Shown: one piece after another, positions 20,501 through 30,515 of the stretch | How positions within the stretch are numbered: the first letter of the stretch is position 1 | Layout: each line of letters starts with the position of its first letter | NCBI GenBank assembly: GCA_905182525.1 | Contig: CAJJBV010000003.1 | Coordinates: 124,001 to 188,000 of the forward strand | Direction: 5' to 3' | Source of the DNA: Cryomorphaceae bacterium | GTDB taxonomy: Bacteria; Bacteroidota; Bacteroidia; Flavobacteriales_D; Parvicellaceae | DNA length: 64,000 bases | Notes under the pieces: generated by a model | What the model was told of the DNA's origin: nothing | Databases searched by the model: none | The model's input: only the letters and a program-made list of their open reading frames with translations | Translations under genes and position numbers: made by a program

Positions 20501-21454
20501 CATTACCAAACATTATTTTACAAGACACACTAGATGTATGTTTTGGAGACTCTACATTTCTAACACCAAATAATATTAACAATGCTATTTGGTCCCCTAT
20601 ATTCAATTCAAACGATACTATTTTAACTAGCATTTGGATAAAAACTGACTCCAATATGACCTTTTTTATAAGTTCTAAAAATTCTTGTGGAAGATCAACA
20701 GACTCTGTTAAAGTCCTTGTATTTGGATATTCAGGCAGTGCATTTGGAGACACTACAATTTGCAAAGGTGACTCTGCTGAAATATATGCTAATGATGGAA
20801 TTGAATACTTATGGAATCCTGTAAACAGTTTATCAAATGCAGATAGTAATTGGACCTATGCATACCCTTTACAAAACACCAATTATAAAGTTATTATTAA
20901 AAATATGTACGGCTGTGAAGATACTTTTGGTGTTGCTGTAAATGTTTCTCCAATTCCAATTGTAAATGCAGGATTAGATTTTTGGATGGAATATGGGGAA
21001 TCTATAAACTTAAATGGCTCAACAAACGTAAGTAACTTCTATTGGGAATCTAACTCTTGGATTTCTTGTAATACTTGTCTAAATCCTCAAATAAATCCTG
21101 AAGAAACTACTTTATATGTTTTAAATGTTGTCGATTCTGTTGGTTGTAAAAACTCAGATACTGTAGAAATTAACATTGAAGGAAGTATTTTTGTTCCTAA
21201 TACTTTTACGCCAAATGGATGATGGTAACAACGATAAATTTGAAATAAAAGGAGAAAATATCAAGACTTTTGAATTATGGATTTATAATAGATGGGGAGA
21301 GGAAATATACAGAGCATCAGAAATAAATGCTTTTTGGGATGGGAAATATGCTGGTAATAAATGTAAAATTGACAGCTATGTTTGGGTCATAGAATTTCTA
21401 GACTTTAATAATAATTTTAAGTCTATTAATGGGCATGTCAATTTAATAGAATAA
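17536..21454 (+). CDS. Secreted SBBP/PKD-repeat protein, type B T9SS tail (frameshifted)
   Basis: A secreted protein of about 1,305 residues. I prefer the TTG at 17536 over the GTG at 17473 because it starts a clean signal peptide (MKKLFKNKILIKYITVVFSV...) and leaves room for a promoter beside the divergent purF-like gene. A DUF7948-like N-terminal domain follows the signal. SBBP-type propeller repeats come next (DICISKFSPNGDSLKYSTYL, DIIISKFSSDGSNLLGSTFI), then a PKD domain (YLWDFGDGNNSTAPNPNHNY) and several Ig-like/PKD-like units. The frame stops at 21222 right after FVPNTFTPNG, but GNNDKFEIKG continues in another frame to 21454. One inserted base at about 21215-21219 explains it. The tail is the gliding-motility/type B sorting domain used for T9SS export. 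Confidence 0.82.
21170..21454 (+). other. Type B T9SS sorting domain (TIGR04131-like), split by indel
   Basis: The sequence encodes FVPNTFTPNG, then GNNDKFEIKGEN, FELWIYNRWGEEIYRAS, FWDGKYAGNK and SYVWVIEFLD. This is the full order of conserved blocks in the gliding-motility-associated C-terminal domain. The switch of frame falls at the NG/DG junction. Removing one base there restores the consensus TPNGDGNND. Confidence 0.85.
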
Positions 21455-21990
21455 TTAACTTGTAAATCTTTTATCTGCCTGCATTTCAGTTCCGCACTTT
21501 TTGCAAGTTCTCAAATTCTTGTCATTATAAAATCGTTTTAAAAACACTTAAAAAATCTTTTTCAATATCTAACAAGAGGAAAAAACGATTCAAATAAAGG
21601 GTGATTACAGGAATCACAAAACCACATTAATCCATCTTTCATATCGCTTCCTTTTCTAACTCTTTCAATTACCAGTCCAATAGAATTTTCTGACCTAGAG
21701 GGAGAATGCGGTATTTTTGCAGGAAGTAGAAACATTTCACCCGCTTTTATTGGAATCTCAACACATTTATTATTTTGTTGTGTTTTTACAATAATTTCGC
21801 CTTCTAATTGAAAAAATAATTCTTCTGTTTCATTATAGTGATAATCTTTTCTAGCATTGGGTCCTGCAACAATCATCACAATGTAATCTCCAGCGTCAAC
21901 ATAGAGATTCTTATTTCCCACTGGGGGTTTTAATAAATGACGATTTTTCTCAATCCACTGAAATAAATTAAAAGGTTGTTTAATATCCAT
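21455..21990 (-). CDS. nbaC: 3-hydroxyanthranilate 3,4-dioxygenase (two frameshifts)
   Basis: A cupin Fe(II) dioxygenase that opens the 3-hydroxyanthranilate ring in the kynurenine route to quinolinate. The iron ligands are His51, Glu57 and His95 (HYNETEELF and AKIPHSPSR), at the same numbers as in characterised bacterial enzymes. A CDSC pair at 125-128 is half of the structural zinc/iron site. The open frame stops early at 21562. Reading on with one base removed at about 21570 and one from the T4 run at 21536-21539 (plus strand) gives [20 protein letters not shown] and then [10 protein letters not shown], the second CxxC pair. The restored stop at 21455-21457 abuts the convergent gene's stop. 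The restored length of about 178 residues matches the family. Confidence 0.88.
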
Positions 21991-22008
21991 CTTTAAAATT
22001 TTAGAATA

Positions 22009-22590
22009 TTAATCTACAAAAAAAGAAGAAGTTTTTTCTTTTATTTCATCAAAAAATAATTCAAACTCTAATTCAAAATCTAAAATAGATGCATTCAATA
22101 TTTCAAAACTTTTTTCTAAATCATTAGAATAATTTATCCTTTTACCAATTCCATGAAGCGCTTTTTTAATTCCAATTTCATGTTTATAATTATTAAGCCA
22201 ATCGTCTTTTTTCATATAGCCATACATATATCTAATATTTTTAGGCATATCATTTTCAAAACTATCTAAAATAGAATAATAGCGATTAATTTCATTATCT
22301 AAATTTAGCTTTAAGTGTTTCAGCTCGTATTTCCATAATAAATAATCATATAGAATATCTGTAATTACACCACCCATTTTAGGGAATTCCTTGTAAAACC
22401 TTCTTTTACCTTTTAAATAGTGAATATTAGTATCTGTGAAGTCGTCAATAAAACGATGAAGTAATATTCCTTTTTGAATCTTTTTTGGCCAGTTCAAATA
22501 TGATTTACCCTTAATAGAATCAGCAATAAAATTTCCAAAAAGTATCTGTGGGTCACTTCCTGACAAAACCAAATGTCCTAAATAATTCAA
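22009..22590 (-). CDS. ACP phosphodiesterase family protein (AcpH-like)
   Basis: A 193-residue helical protein that begins MNYLGHLVLSG and carries GNFIADSIKG, GILLHRFIDDFTD and DILYDYLLWKYE. These are the conserved His/Asp segments of the AcpH/HD-like acyl-carrier-protein phosphodiesterase family (DUF479). E. coli AcpH removes 4'-phosphopantetheine from ACP, but activity in Bacteroidota members is mostly inferred. It lies 4 bp after the hemD end and 18 bp before the 3-hydroxyanthranilate dioxygenase gene, so it is probably the third gene of a minus-strand hem operon. Confidence 0.83.
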   Translation of the reverse strand: MNYLGHLVLSGSDPQILFGNFIADSIKGKSYLNWPKKIQKGILLHRFIDDFTDTNIHYLKGKRRFYKEFPKMGGVITDILYDYLLWKYELKHLKLNLDNEINRYYSILDSFENDMPKNIRYMYGYMKKDDWLNNYKHEIGIKKALHGIGKRINYSNDLEKSFEILNASILDFELEFELFFDEIKEKTSSFFVD

Positions 22591-22594
22591 ACTA

Positions 22595-24141
22595 TTATGT
22601 TAATGATAAAACAGTATCTGCGAGAGCTAATTCAGAACTTTCAAAAGATTCAAATACATTAATAATTCCAGCATTTTTAAGTGCTCTAGTAGTACTTGGT
22701 CCGATACTAATCACTTTTTGATCACTAATTTTATTTGACTTTAAAAACGCCTCTACATTACTAGGGCTTGTAAACACTAATAAATCATGATATTTTAACT
22801 TTTTGTCAATCAATATTGTTGTGTAAGTTTCTAATACTTTTTATTACTTTCTTTTAAAATCCCTTGAACTGTCCCTAAAGATTTATTAGAAGAGGGTATA
22901 AAAACAATTTCTTTTGAGCTAATTATAGAATCAAATTGTTCTGCTACTTCTACAGGTGTACCTAATCCTATGAAATCCACATTAAGACCATTTTTTTGAA
23001 TATGTTTTGCTGTTGCAGGGCCAAAAGCAGCAATTTTCTTCATATTAAAATCAGTTTTTAAATGTAAAATAGAATCTAAAGCAAAAGCAGAATTTAAGAA
23101 AATCCAGTCACAATCTGGGAGTGAATTTATATTTTTCGAATCCAGTTTAATTAAGGATTCGTCTGTTATTTTATGATTATTTTTTTTAATTACTTTTCTA
23201 AAAATACTATCTTTTTTAAGGTCTCTAGATATCCATATTGAAGATGGTATAATTTTAGATTGAACCTTTTTTACTATTGATTCAAAATTGTTTGATTTGC
23301 TTATAAATCTTATAGGTATTTGATTTGCATTTTCTGCAAAACTAATCCATGTATTTCTTGTGCCATCTTGTGAAATTTTTGAAAAAGCTCCAAAGGGCGA
23401 ATGACACCCTCCTCCAATACCTTTTAGAATTTTTCTCTCAAAATCAACATTTTCAAAGCTGTTATTGTCATTTATTTTTAAAAGTAATTCTTTAAGTTTT
23501 GTGTCCTCTTCTCTTATTTGAATCCCTAAAGCTCCTTGAGCTGGAGCAGGAATAAAATAATTAGTAGGAAGGTCGATTGCGTAAAATTCTGAAAGATCTA
23601 TTTCAAGCCTGTTTAAACCGGCTCTAGCCAAAACAATTGCATCGTAATCACCTTTTCTTAACTTATTTATTCTTGTTGGTACGTTTCCTCTTAAATCTTT
23701 AATTGTTACATCCTCTCTAAATAAAAGCAACTGGTTTTTTCTTCTAGCTGATGAAGTTCCAATTATTGAGTTTTTAGCAACCTCTAAAAGTCTAGATTTA
23801 TCAACCGATTTCAAATTAATTAAAAGTGTGTCTGCGGGATCTTCTCTTTTTGGGACTGCTGCTATACAAAGTCCTTTTGGCTGCTCTGTTTCAAGATCTT
23901 TTAGAGAGTGAACCGCTAAATCAATATTTTTGTTGAGAAGAGAATTTTCAATTTCTTTGGTAAAAAATCCTTTTCCTTCAATTTTATCAAAACTTAAATC
24001 CTGGAATTTATCTCCTTTAGTTTTAATGACTTTTATTACTGGGTCTAATCCAAGTTTAAGCAATTTAGATTTAATATGATTCGCTTGCCAAAGCGCGAGC
24101 TCGCTTCCTCTCGATCCTATTATTGTTTGTTTGACTTGCAA
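22595..24141 (-). CDS. hemC-hemD: Porphobilinogen deaminase / uroporphyrinogen-III synthase fusion (frameshifted)
   Basis: Residues 1 to about 300 are HemC, which polymerises four porphobilinogens into hydroxymethylbilane. It has GSRGSELALWQAN, KDLETEQP, LRGNVPTRI and the dipyrromethane-binding Cys246 in GIGGGCHSPFGAF. From about residue 300 the chain continues as HemD, which cyclises the product: IWISRDLKKDS, DWIFLNSAFAL, IAAFGPATAKHI. The frame stops at 22831, while the remaining HemD half (DLLVFTSPSNVEAFL, VISIGPSTTRALKNAG) lies in another frame down to 22595. Restoring one A to the A5 run (plus-strand T5 at 22838-22842) joins them as NKKVLETYTTILIDKK. The lesion is probably a sequencing deletion, because HemD is needed for heme synthesis. 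Confidence 0.9.
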
Positions 24142-24144
24142 AAA

Positions 24145-25380
24145 TTACTTAGTTGTTTCTTTAAGAAGAATTTCTCTTGCCATTTTCATTGGAACACTTA
24201 TGTATTTTTTCTCCATATAATCTACTAAACTGTTCACAACTTCAATAGCTCCCGGGTCTAGGGCTTCCAACTCTTTAGCAAAAACTTCTCTAAAGGCTTT
24301 TTGTCTTATTCCTTTTATACTTTTGGGTACAGAGCTCAGCGCTCTTTCGAGTTTTCTTTCCTTCTCAGAAATATAATATTTAATAATTTGTTTTTCAATA
24401 ATATCTAAACATCTTTTAACCTCTTCGCCTCTAGCCTTTAAATTTTCCTCGGCCCTCACTTTAAGCTGATCGACATTAATAAGTTTAACACTAGGGTTTT
24501 TTGTTATTTTAATATCACAATCTTTAGGTACAGCAAGGTCTACGATAATAGATTTTTTGTTATTTGGATTAATTTTATTGAACTTTTCTTCTGTTAATAT
24601 TATTTCTTTAGACCCTGTACAACTTATTATAAAATCAAAGTCTATTGGTTTATTATCAAGTTGGTCAAGGGAATAAGCTTTAGCATCTAAACTTAATTGG
24701 TGAATTAATTTTTCAGCTTTTTCTTTTGATCTATTGTAAATCATGTATTGATGATGTTGATTTTTACTAATAAATTTCAACATTGATGCGATAGTTTTTC
24801 CAGCGCCAATGACTAGAATTTTCTTTGGTCTTTTTGAAATGAATTTTTTTAGCTCTAAAAAAGCTAAAGAAACAATTGATACTGGCCTAGTTCCAATATC
24901 ACTTTCTGTATATACTTTTTTGGCTGTTGAGATTGTCATTTGAACTAAGACTCTCACCAAATCTCCACATAAATTATTATCTCTACATTCCTCAAAAGCT
25001 TTTCTAACTTGAGTAATTATTTCTCTTTCTCCTACGACTAAGGAATCAATAGATGATGCTACAGAAAACATATGATGAATGGCTTTTTTGTTACTAAAAA
25101 CCTCAGCTTTATTCACAAAATCTTTTGATAAATTTATGTCCTCTTTTTTTAAAAAATTACTTACTAATCTTTTAATAAATGGCTTGTCAATTTTTTTTTC
25201 TTTACTAATGATAAATTCTACTCTATTACATGTAGAGAGATACATTAATTCATCAATTTTTAAAGTTGTTTTTAATTGTGCAAGCTTTTCTATCCTTTGA
25301 TTATCATCTAAATGAAAAAGGCCAATTTCTTCAAAATTAAATTGACGGTGTGTAAAGGCTATGATTTGGATAGAATTCAA
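24145..25380 (-). CDS. hemA: Glutamyl-tRNA reductase
   Basis: HemA reduces glutamyl-tRNA to glutamate-1-semialdehyde, the entry to C5-pathway tetrapyrrole synthesis. The catalytic nucleophile is Cys51 in YLSTCNRVEF. Next come VVGEREIITQVRKAF, the NADPH-binding region ILVIGAGKTIASML, and the C-terminal dimerisation helix. The length of 411 residues is normal. It is the first gene of the hem set, with only 3 bp to hemC-hemD. The 172-bp AT-rich region upstream is shared with the divergent aminopeptidase gene and must hold promoters for both. Confidence 0.95.
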   Translation of the reverse strand: MNSIQIIAFTHRQFNFEEIGLFHLDDNQRIEKLAQLKTTLKIDELMYLSTCNRVEFIISKEKKIDKPFIKRLVSNFLKKEDINLSKDFVNKAEVFSNKKAIHHMFSVASSIDSLVVGEREIITQVRKAFEECRDNNLCGDLVRVLVQMTISTAKKVYTESDIGTRPVSIVSLAFLELKKFISKRPKKILVIGAGKTIASMLKFISKNQHHQYMIYNRSKEKAEKLIHQLSLDAKAYSLDQLDNKPIDFDFIISCTGSKEIILTEEKFNKINPNNKKSIIVDLAVPKDCDIKITKNPSVKLINVDQLKVRAEENLKARGEEVKRCLDIIEKQIIKYYISEKERKLERALSSVPKSIKGIRQKAFREVFAKELEALDPGAIEVVNSLVDYMEKKYISVPMKMAREILLKETTK

Positions 25381-25552
25381 TAAGTTTTATTATTTACAAA
25401 AATCAGTAATTATGAGCAAATTATTTGTCATCATTTTGTCATTGCTTTAAACTATTTTAAAAAAAATCTTCGTTCAATAGTCCAAATTTATTTTTACGTT
25501 AAACAATCCCTTAATTATTGCTATTTTTACTTTCAAAATATATTATTAAAAT

Positions 25553-26842
25553 ATGAAATATCATTCTATTAATTGTCAATTGTTTATCAATAATCGGTCG
25601 AGATTTACAAAATTATTAAACAAGAATAGTTTAGCTATTTTTAACTCTAACGACATTTTCAATACAGGTGCCGATAGTACACTGCCTTTTGTTCAGCACC
25701 GAGATATTTTTCACCTTTCTGGCGTTGACCAGGAGGAAAGTATATTAGTCCTATTTCCAGATTGCAAGAAAAAATCTCACAGAGAAATTTTATTTCTTAA
25801 AGAAACTAATGAACATATAGCAGTTTGGGAGGGTGAAAAATTAACTAAAGAAAGAGCTGCTGAAGTTTCTGGAATTCAAACTATATATTGGCTGGACCAG
25901 TTTGATACTATTTTCAGAGAGCTGGTAATGGAAAGCAATCACGTTTATTTAAATAGCAACGAACACTTAAGAAAAAGTGGTGAAATGGAAACTCGAGAAG
26001 ATCGTTTTGTAAAAAAATTCAAAGAAGATTTTTCTAATCATTCCATTTTACGCTCTGCTCCAATTATGCATAAGGTTCGTTCTGTTAAGGATTCTATTGA
26101 ATTAGATCTTATGCAAAAAGCATGTGATATTACAGAAAAAGGATTTAGAAGAATTTTAGGCTTTATAAAAAAAGGTAAAATGGAATTTGAAATTGAGGCA
26201 GAATTAATGCACGAATTTTTATCTAATCGATCTAAGGGTTTTGCTTATACTCCAATAATAGCATCGGGAAGTTCTGCATGTGTACTACATTACATAGAAA
26301 ATAATAAACCCTGCAATGATGGAGATGTAATTTTAATGGATTTTGGTGCAGAATATGCTAATTACTCATCAGATTTAACAAGGTGTGTTCCAGTTAATGG
26401 ACGATTTAGTAAAAGACAAAAAGAGGTTTACAATTCTGTTTTACATGTTAAGAATGAAGCTACAAAACTTTTAGTTCCAGGAATATTATTAGATGACTAC
26501 CATAAAAATGTTGGAGAATTAATGCAAGAGCAATTAATAAAGCTTAAACTTATTTCTTTAAATGATGTAAAGAAACAAGATAAGAACTGGCCTGCTTACA
26601 AAAAATATTTTATGCATGGCACATCACATTACATTGGTTTAGATACCCATGATGTTGGTTCATGGACAAAGCCAATTGAACAAAATATGGTTTTCACTGT
26701 AGAACCGGGGATTTACATTCCAAAAGAAGGGTTAGGAATTCGAATTGAAGACGATGTGGTTGTTCAAAAAAGTGGATCACCTAAAAACTTAATGGAAAAT
26801 ATTCCAATTAAGGCAGAAGAAATTGAAGATTTAATGAATTAG
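25553..26842 (+). CDS. pepP: Xaa-Pro aminopeptidase (M24B)
   Basis: A dimetal aminopeptidase P that removes N-terminal residues preceding proline. The N-terminal creatinase-like domain contains STLPFVQHRDIFHLSG. The pita-bread C-terminal domain has all five metal-ligand segments: MDFGAEY, SDLTRCVP, the His in HGTSHYIGLDTHD, VEPGIYIP, and RIEDDVVV. The length of 429 residues matches the family. The stop and the next gene's ATG are separated by one base, so it is cotranscribed with the acyl-CoA carboxylase gene, although no metabolic link is evident. Confidence 0.93.
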   Translation: MKYHSINCQLFINNRSRFTKLLNKNSLAIFNSNDIFNTGADSTLPFVQHRDIFHLSGVDQEESILVLFPDCKKKSHREILFLKETNEHIAVWEGEKLTKERAAEVSGIQTIYWLDQFDTIFRELVMESNHVYLNSNEHLRKSGEMETREDRFVKKFKEDFSNHSILRSAPIMHKVRSVKDSIELDLMQKACDITEKGFRRILGFIKKGKMEFEIEAELMHEFLSNRSKGFAYTPIIASGSSACVLHYIENNKPCNDGDVILMDFGAEYANYSSDLTRCVPVNGRFSKRQKEVYNSVLHVKNEATKLLVPGILLDDYHKNVGELMQEQLIKLKLISLNDVKKQDKNWPAYKKYFMHGTSHYIGLDTHDVGSWTKPIEQNMVFTVEPGIYIPKEGLGIRIEDDVVVQKSGSPKNLMENIPIKAEEIEDLMN

Positions 26843-26843
26843 T

Positions 26844-28379
26844 ATGAGCAATAAAGAATTAGAAAACAAAATAGCTGAATCTAAGTTAGGCGGCGGAAAA
26901 AAAAGAATAGATGCTCAGCATAATAAAGGAAAATTAACTGCTAGGGAAAGGCTAGAGATTTTATTAGACACCAATAGTTTTGAAGAAATTGGCGGTTTGG
27001 TAACCCACAGATCTACCAATTTTGGACTTGATAAAACAAAATTTTTGGGAGACGGTGTAGTTACTGGCTACGGCACTGTAAATGGAAGATTAATTTATGT
27101 CTATTCTCAAGATTTTACAGTTTTAGGTGGTTCATTAGCAGAAGCTCATGCTGAAAAAATCTGTAAAATAATGGAGCTAGCCATGAAAAACGGAGTTCCT
27201 ATCATAGGCTTAAACGATTCTGGAGGTGCACGAATTCAAGAAGGGGTCGTTTCATTGGGAGGTTATGCCGATATATTTTATAATAACACCAAAGCATCGG
27301 GATTAGTTCCTCAGCTATCTGCCATTATGGGCCCTTGTGCTGGAGGAGCTGTATATTCCCCAGCTCTTACAGATTTTATATTAATGACCAAAAACACTTC
27401 TTACATGTTTGTTACTGGTCCAAATGTTGTAAAAACTGTCACTAACGAAGAGGTTTCCGCAGAAGAATTAGGGGGAGCAGACACCCATATGATTAAATCG
27501 GGGGTTACTCATTTTGCTTGTGAAAACGAATTAGAAACAATTAAAAATTTAAAAAAACTAATTTCTTACATTCCACAAAATTGCGAAGAAATTCCAGAAA
27601 ATTTACATTATGAGTTTAAAGACGAAAAGAGGTTAAAATTAAATTCTGTAGTCCCCAAAAACCCCAATCAACCTTATGAAATAAGAGAGGTTATTAATCA
27701 ACTCTCCGATCCAGATAGTTTTTTTGAAGTTCATAAGGAGTTTGCTGAAAATATTGTGGTTGGATTCTCGCGATTAGCTGGTAGATCTATTGGAGTTGTT
27801 GCCAATCAACCCTCTGTAATGGCCGGAGTTTTAGATGTAGATGCATCTGTGAAAGGAGCAAGATTTGTAAGGTTTTGTGATGCTTTCAATATTCCTTTAC
27901 TTGTTTTGGAAGATGTTCCAGGATTTCTTCCAGGAACGGATCAAGAATGGAACGGAATTATTTCCAATGGAGCCAAATTATTATATGCATTTTGCGAAGC
28001 TACTGTTCCCAGAATTACAGTAATAACTCGAAAAGCATATGGGGGTGCGTATGATGTAATGAATTCTAAACATATCGGGGCAGATATGAATTTCGCTTGG
28101 CCAACTGCAGAAATTGCAGTGATGGGTGCAAAAGGTGCTGCAGAAATAATATTTAAAAAAGAAATCAGCAGTGCTAAAGATCCGGTCAAAAAACTCAAGG
28201 AAAAACAAGAGGAGTATGCAACAATGTTTGCCAATCCATACAATGCAGCATCTAGGGGATATGTCGACGAAGTAATTTTACCTTCAGACACTCGCGAAAA
28301 ACTAATAAAAGCATTTAAAATTTCCGAAAATAAAAAAGTATCTCCCATTAAGAAAAAACATGGTAATATTCCATTGTAG
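26844..28379 (+). CDS. Acyl-CoA carboxylase beta subunit (propionyl-CoA type)
   Basis: The carboxyltransferase subunit that moves CO2 from carboxybiotin to an acyl-CoA. It starts with the family pattern KRIDAQHNKGKLTARERLE. The N-terminal crotonase-fold oxyanion region is GPCAGGAVYSPALTDFI; the C-terminal one includes VPGFLPGTDQEWNGII and KAYGGAYDVMNSKHIGAD. The length of 511 residues is normal for PccB/MmdA-type proteins. No biotin-carboxylase or biotin-carrier gene is adjacent, so propionyl-CoA carboxylase and methylmalonyl-CoA decarboxylase roles cannot be separated. The sequence is intact. Confidence 0.9.
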   Translation: MSNKELENKIAESKLGGGKKRIDAQHNKGKLTARERLEILLDTNSFEEIGGLVTHRSTNFGLDKTKFLGDGVVTGYGTVNGRLIYVYSQDFTVLGGSLAEAHAEKICKIMELAMKNGVPIIGLNDSGGARIQEGVVSLGGYADIFYNNTKASGLVPQLSAIMGPCAGGAVYSPALTDFILMTKNTSYMFVTGPNVVKTVTNEEVSAEELGGADTHMIKSGVTHFACENELETIKNLKKLISYIPQNCEEIPENLHYEFKDEKRLKLNSVVPKNPNQPYEIREVINQLSDPDSFFEVHKEFAENIVVGFSRLAGRSIGVVANQPSVMAGVLDVDASVKGARFVRFCDAFNIPLLVLEDVPGFLPGTDQEWNGIISNGAKLLYAFCEATVPRITVITRKAYGGAYDVMNSKHIGADMNFAWPTAEIAVMGAKGAAEIIFKKEISSAKDPVKKLKEKQEEYATMFANPYNAASRGYVDEVILPSDTREKLIKAFKISENKKVSPIKKKHGNIPL

Positions 28380-28392
28380 GTAAAGTCAAATA

Positions 28393-29832
28393 TTGAAAAA
28401 AGACAATAGATATATTCAAATAATTATTTTTCTAAGCAGTTTTGCTCTTTTAGGGTTTTTAGTCGTTCAATTGTATTGGGCTAAAAACACATTTGATGAA
28501 AAAAAAAACAACTTTCATAATTTATTTGAAATTTGTGTTAAAGAAATTGGAGATGAGCTTCGAGAAAAAATATTAAATGAATCGGATTATTTTAATCCTA
28601 ATTTGGGGAGTTCTGGCGTTTTATCAATTCAAAAAAACTCTATAAATAGAACTCAAATTTTAGACAGTCTAAAAAAGGAAATAAATTCAATTTCTAATAA
28701 ATCTATTTCTCAAAAAAGAAAAGAAATTTTGGGAATCATCAATAAGCATTTTGCTTTAAATATTAACATCAATGTAGACAAAGTAATAAAAGAAAAAGAA
28801 GTTTTATTAACTATTAAAAATTCTTTAGATAAGCATGGAATTAAAAACGAATTTCACTATAGTATTACAGGGGAAGACGGATTATTATTTCTCTCTAATT
28901 TTGAAAATATAGACAACTCTATTTTAGAAAAATCAAGTAGTTACTCCGTTGAATTTTTAAATGACGAATTGTTTACCGAAAAGAGAATTTTCACACTCTA
29001 TATTTTAAAGTTAGAACGATCAATCACCAAATCTTTCAGTCATATTTTCATTATATCTATAATTTTAATACTAATTATTTTGGGAACCTTTATTTACAGT
29101 ATAAAGATTATTCAAAACCAAAAGAAAAATACTCGAATTAAAACAGATTTTATTAATAATATGACTCATGAGCTTAAAACTCCTATTGCAACTATTGGTC
29201 TTGCGTGTGAAGCTTTGGTAGATAAAAATATAAAATTAGAAAAGTCGAGTAAGGACAAGTTTTTAAAAACCATTAAATCTGAAAATGAAAGACTTGGAAA
29301 ATTAGTAGAAAACGTCTTAGAAAGTTCTGTTTCCCAAAAGGGCAATCCTGTATTAAAGTTAGAAATTTTTAATATTGAAGATGTGATTAACAAGGCCATA
29401 AAATCTATTGAAATATCTTTTAATAATAGAAGTGGTATAATAAAAGCTGACTTTTTGGCTCAAAATAAAATTATTGAAGCCGATAAACTTCACATTACAA
29501 ACTTAATTCATAATTTATTAGACAACTCATTAAAATATACTTTAAAATCTCCCGTTGTTACTATATCAACTAGAGATGTTATTGGTGGAATAGTTATTAG
29601 GGTCAATGACAATGGCATAGGAATTGCAAAGGATAACCATAAAAGAATATTTGAAAAATTATTTAGAGTTCCTACTGGTGACGTTCATAATGTAAAGGGG
29701 TTTGGTTTAGGCCTTAGTTATGTAAAATCAATTATTGCTTTGCACGATGGGAAAATAATGGTAGAAAGCAAATTAGGTTCGGGCAGTACTTTTATAATAA
29801 ATTTAAAATCTTCTAAAATACTATCATCATGA
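28393..29832 (+). CDS. Sensor histidine kinase (RprX-like)
   Basis: An inner-membrane histidine kinase. The first transmembrane helix spans about residues 8-30. A periplasmic sensor region of about 185 residues follows, with no family I recognise, then a second helix at about 217-240. The H-box is FINNMTHELKTPIAT with phospho-accepting His259. The ATPase domain shows NLIHNLLDNSLKYT (N-box), NDNGIGI (G1) and GFGLGLSYV (G2). There is no visible HAMP domain. The start is a TTG 13 bp after the carboxylase stop. It overlaps the response-regulator start (ATGA). This arrangement resembles the RprX/RprY pair of Bacteroides; the signal sensed is unknown. Confidence 0.9.
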   Translation: MKKDNRYIQIIIFLSSFALLGFLVVQLYWAKNTFDEKKNNFHNLFEICVKEIGDELREKILNESDYFNPNLGSSGVLSIQKNSINRTQILDSLKKEINSISNKSISQKRKEILGIINKHFALNININVDKVIKEKEVLLTIKNSLDKHGIKNEFHYSITGEDGLLFLSNFENIDNSILEKSSSYSVEFLNDELFTEKRIFTLYILKLERSITKSFSHIFIISIILILIILGTFIYSIKIIQNQKKNTRIKTDFINNMTHELKTPIATIGLACEALVDKNIKLEKSSKDKFLKTIKSENERLGKLVENVLESSVSQKGNPVLKLEIFNIEDVINKAIKSIEISFNNRSGIIKADFLAQNKIIEADKLHITNLIHNLLDNSLKYTLKSPVVTISTRDVIGGIVIRVNDNGIGIAKDNHKRIFEKLFRVPTGDVHNVKGFGLGLSYVKSIIALHDGKIMVESKLGSGSTFIINLKSSKILSS

Positions 29833-30515
29833 ATAAAGAGATAAAAATTTTGTTGGTGGAGGATGATGCTAATCTTGGATCAATAACCTCACAATATTTA
29901 ATGGCTAAAGGTTTTAATTGTCATTGGGAAGAAAATGGAGAATTGGGTTACCAGTCGTTTGTGAAAAACGAATATGATCTTGTTATTTTAGATGTTATGA
30001 TGCCCGTTAAAGATGGTTTTAGTACTGCTAAAGATATAAGGGGAATAGATAAAAACATTCCAATTATTTTTCTTACGGCAAAATCTATGAAAGAAGATAC
30101 TTTAAAAGGTTTTGAAATTGGTGGGGATGACTATATAACAAAACCATTTAATATGGATGAATTAGTCGCTCGTATAAATGCAATATTAAAACGGGTAACT
30201 ACCGATTCCGATTCTTATTTTGACGATTTAGAAATTGGCAAACTTACTTTTAATCCAAAAATGCAAATTCTTTCAATGGGAGATTTTTCTGTCACTCTAA
30301 CTACTAAAGAGTCAGACTTACTAACCTTATTATATAAGAATAAAAATAATATTTTAGATCGAAACCATGCTTTAAAGGCTATTTGGGGAGATGATAATTA
30401 TTTTAATGGCAGAAGTATGGATGTATATATAGCTAAGCTTCGAAAATATTTAAAGCAAGACGATCAAATTCAAATCATCAATGTTCACGGTAGGGGGTTT
30501 AAGCTATTGTTATAA
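29829..30515 (+). CDS. OmpR-family response regulator (RprY-like)
   Basis: The partner of the preceding kinase. The receiver domain has the acidic pocket EDD at 11-13, phospho-acceptor Asp55 (LVILDVMMP), a conserved Thr in IIFLTAKS and Lys in DYITKPF. The C-terminal winged-helix DNA-binding domain includes LTTKESDLLTLLY and GRSMDVYIAKLRKYL. The length of 228 residues is standard. It is translationally coupled to the kinase gene (ATGA overlap). Its stop at 30515 abuts the reconstructed stop of the convergent SDR gene. Confidence 0.93.
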   Translation: MNKEIKILLVEDDANLGSITSQYLMAKGFNCHWEENGELGYQSFVKNEYDLVILDVMMPVKDGFSTAKDIRGIDKNIPIIFLTAKSMKEDTLKGFEIGGDDYITKPFNMDELVARINAILKRVTTDSDSYFDDLEIGKLTFNPKMQILSMGDFSVTLTTKESDLLTLLYKNKNNILDRNHALKAIWGDDNYFNGRSMDVYIAKLRKYLKQDDQIQIINVHGRGFKLLL

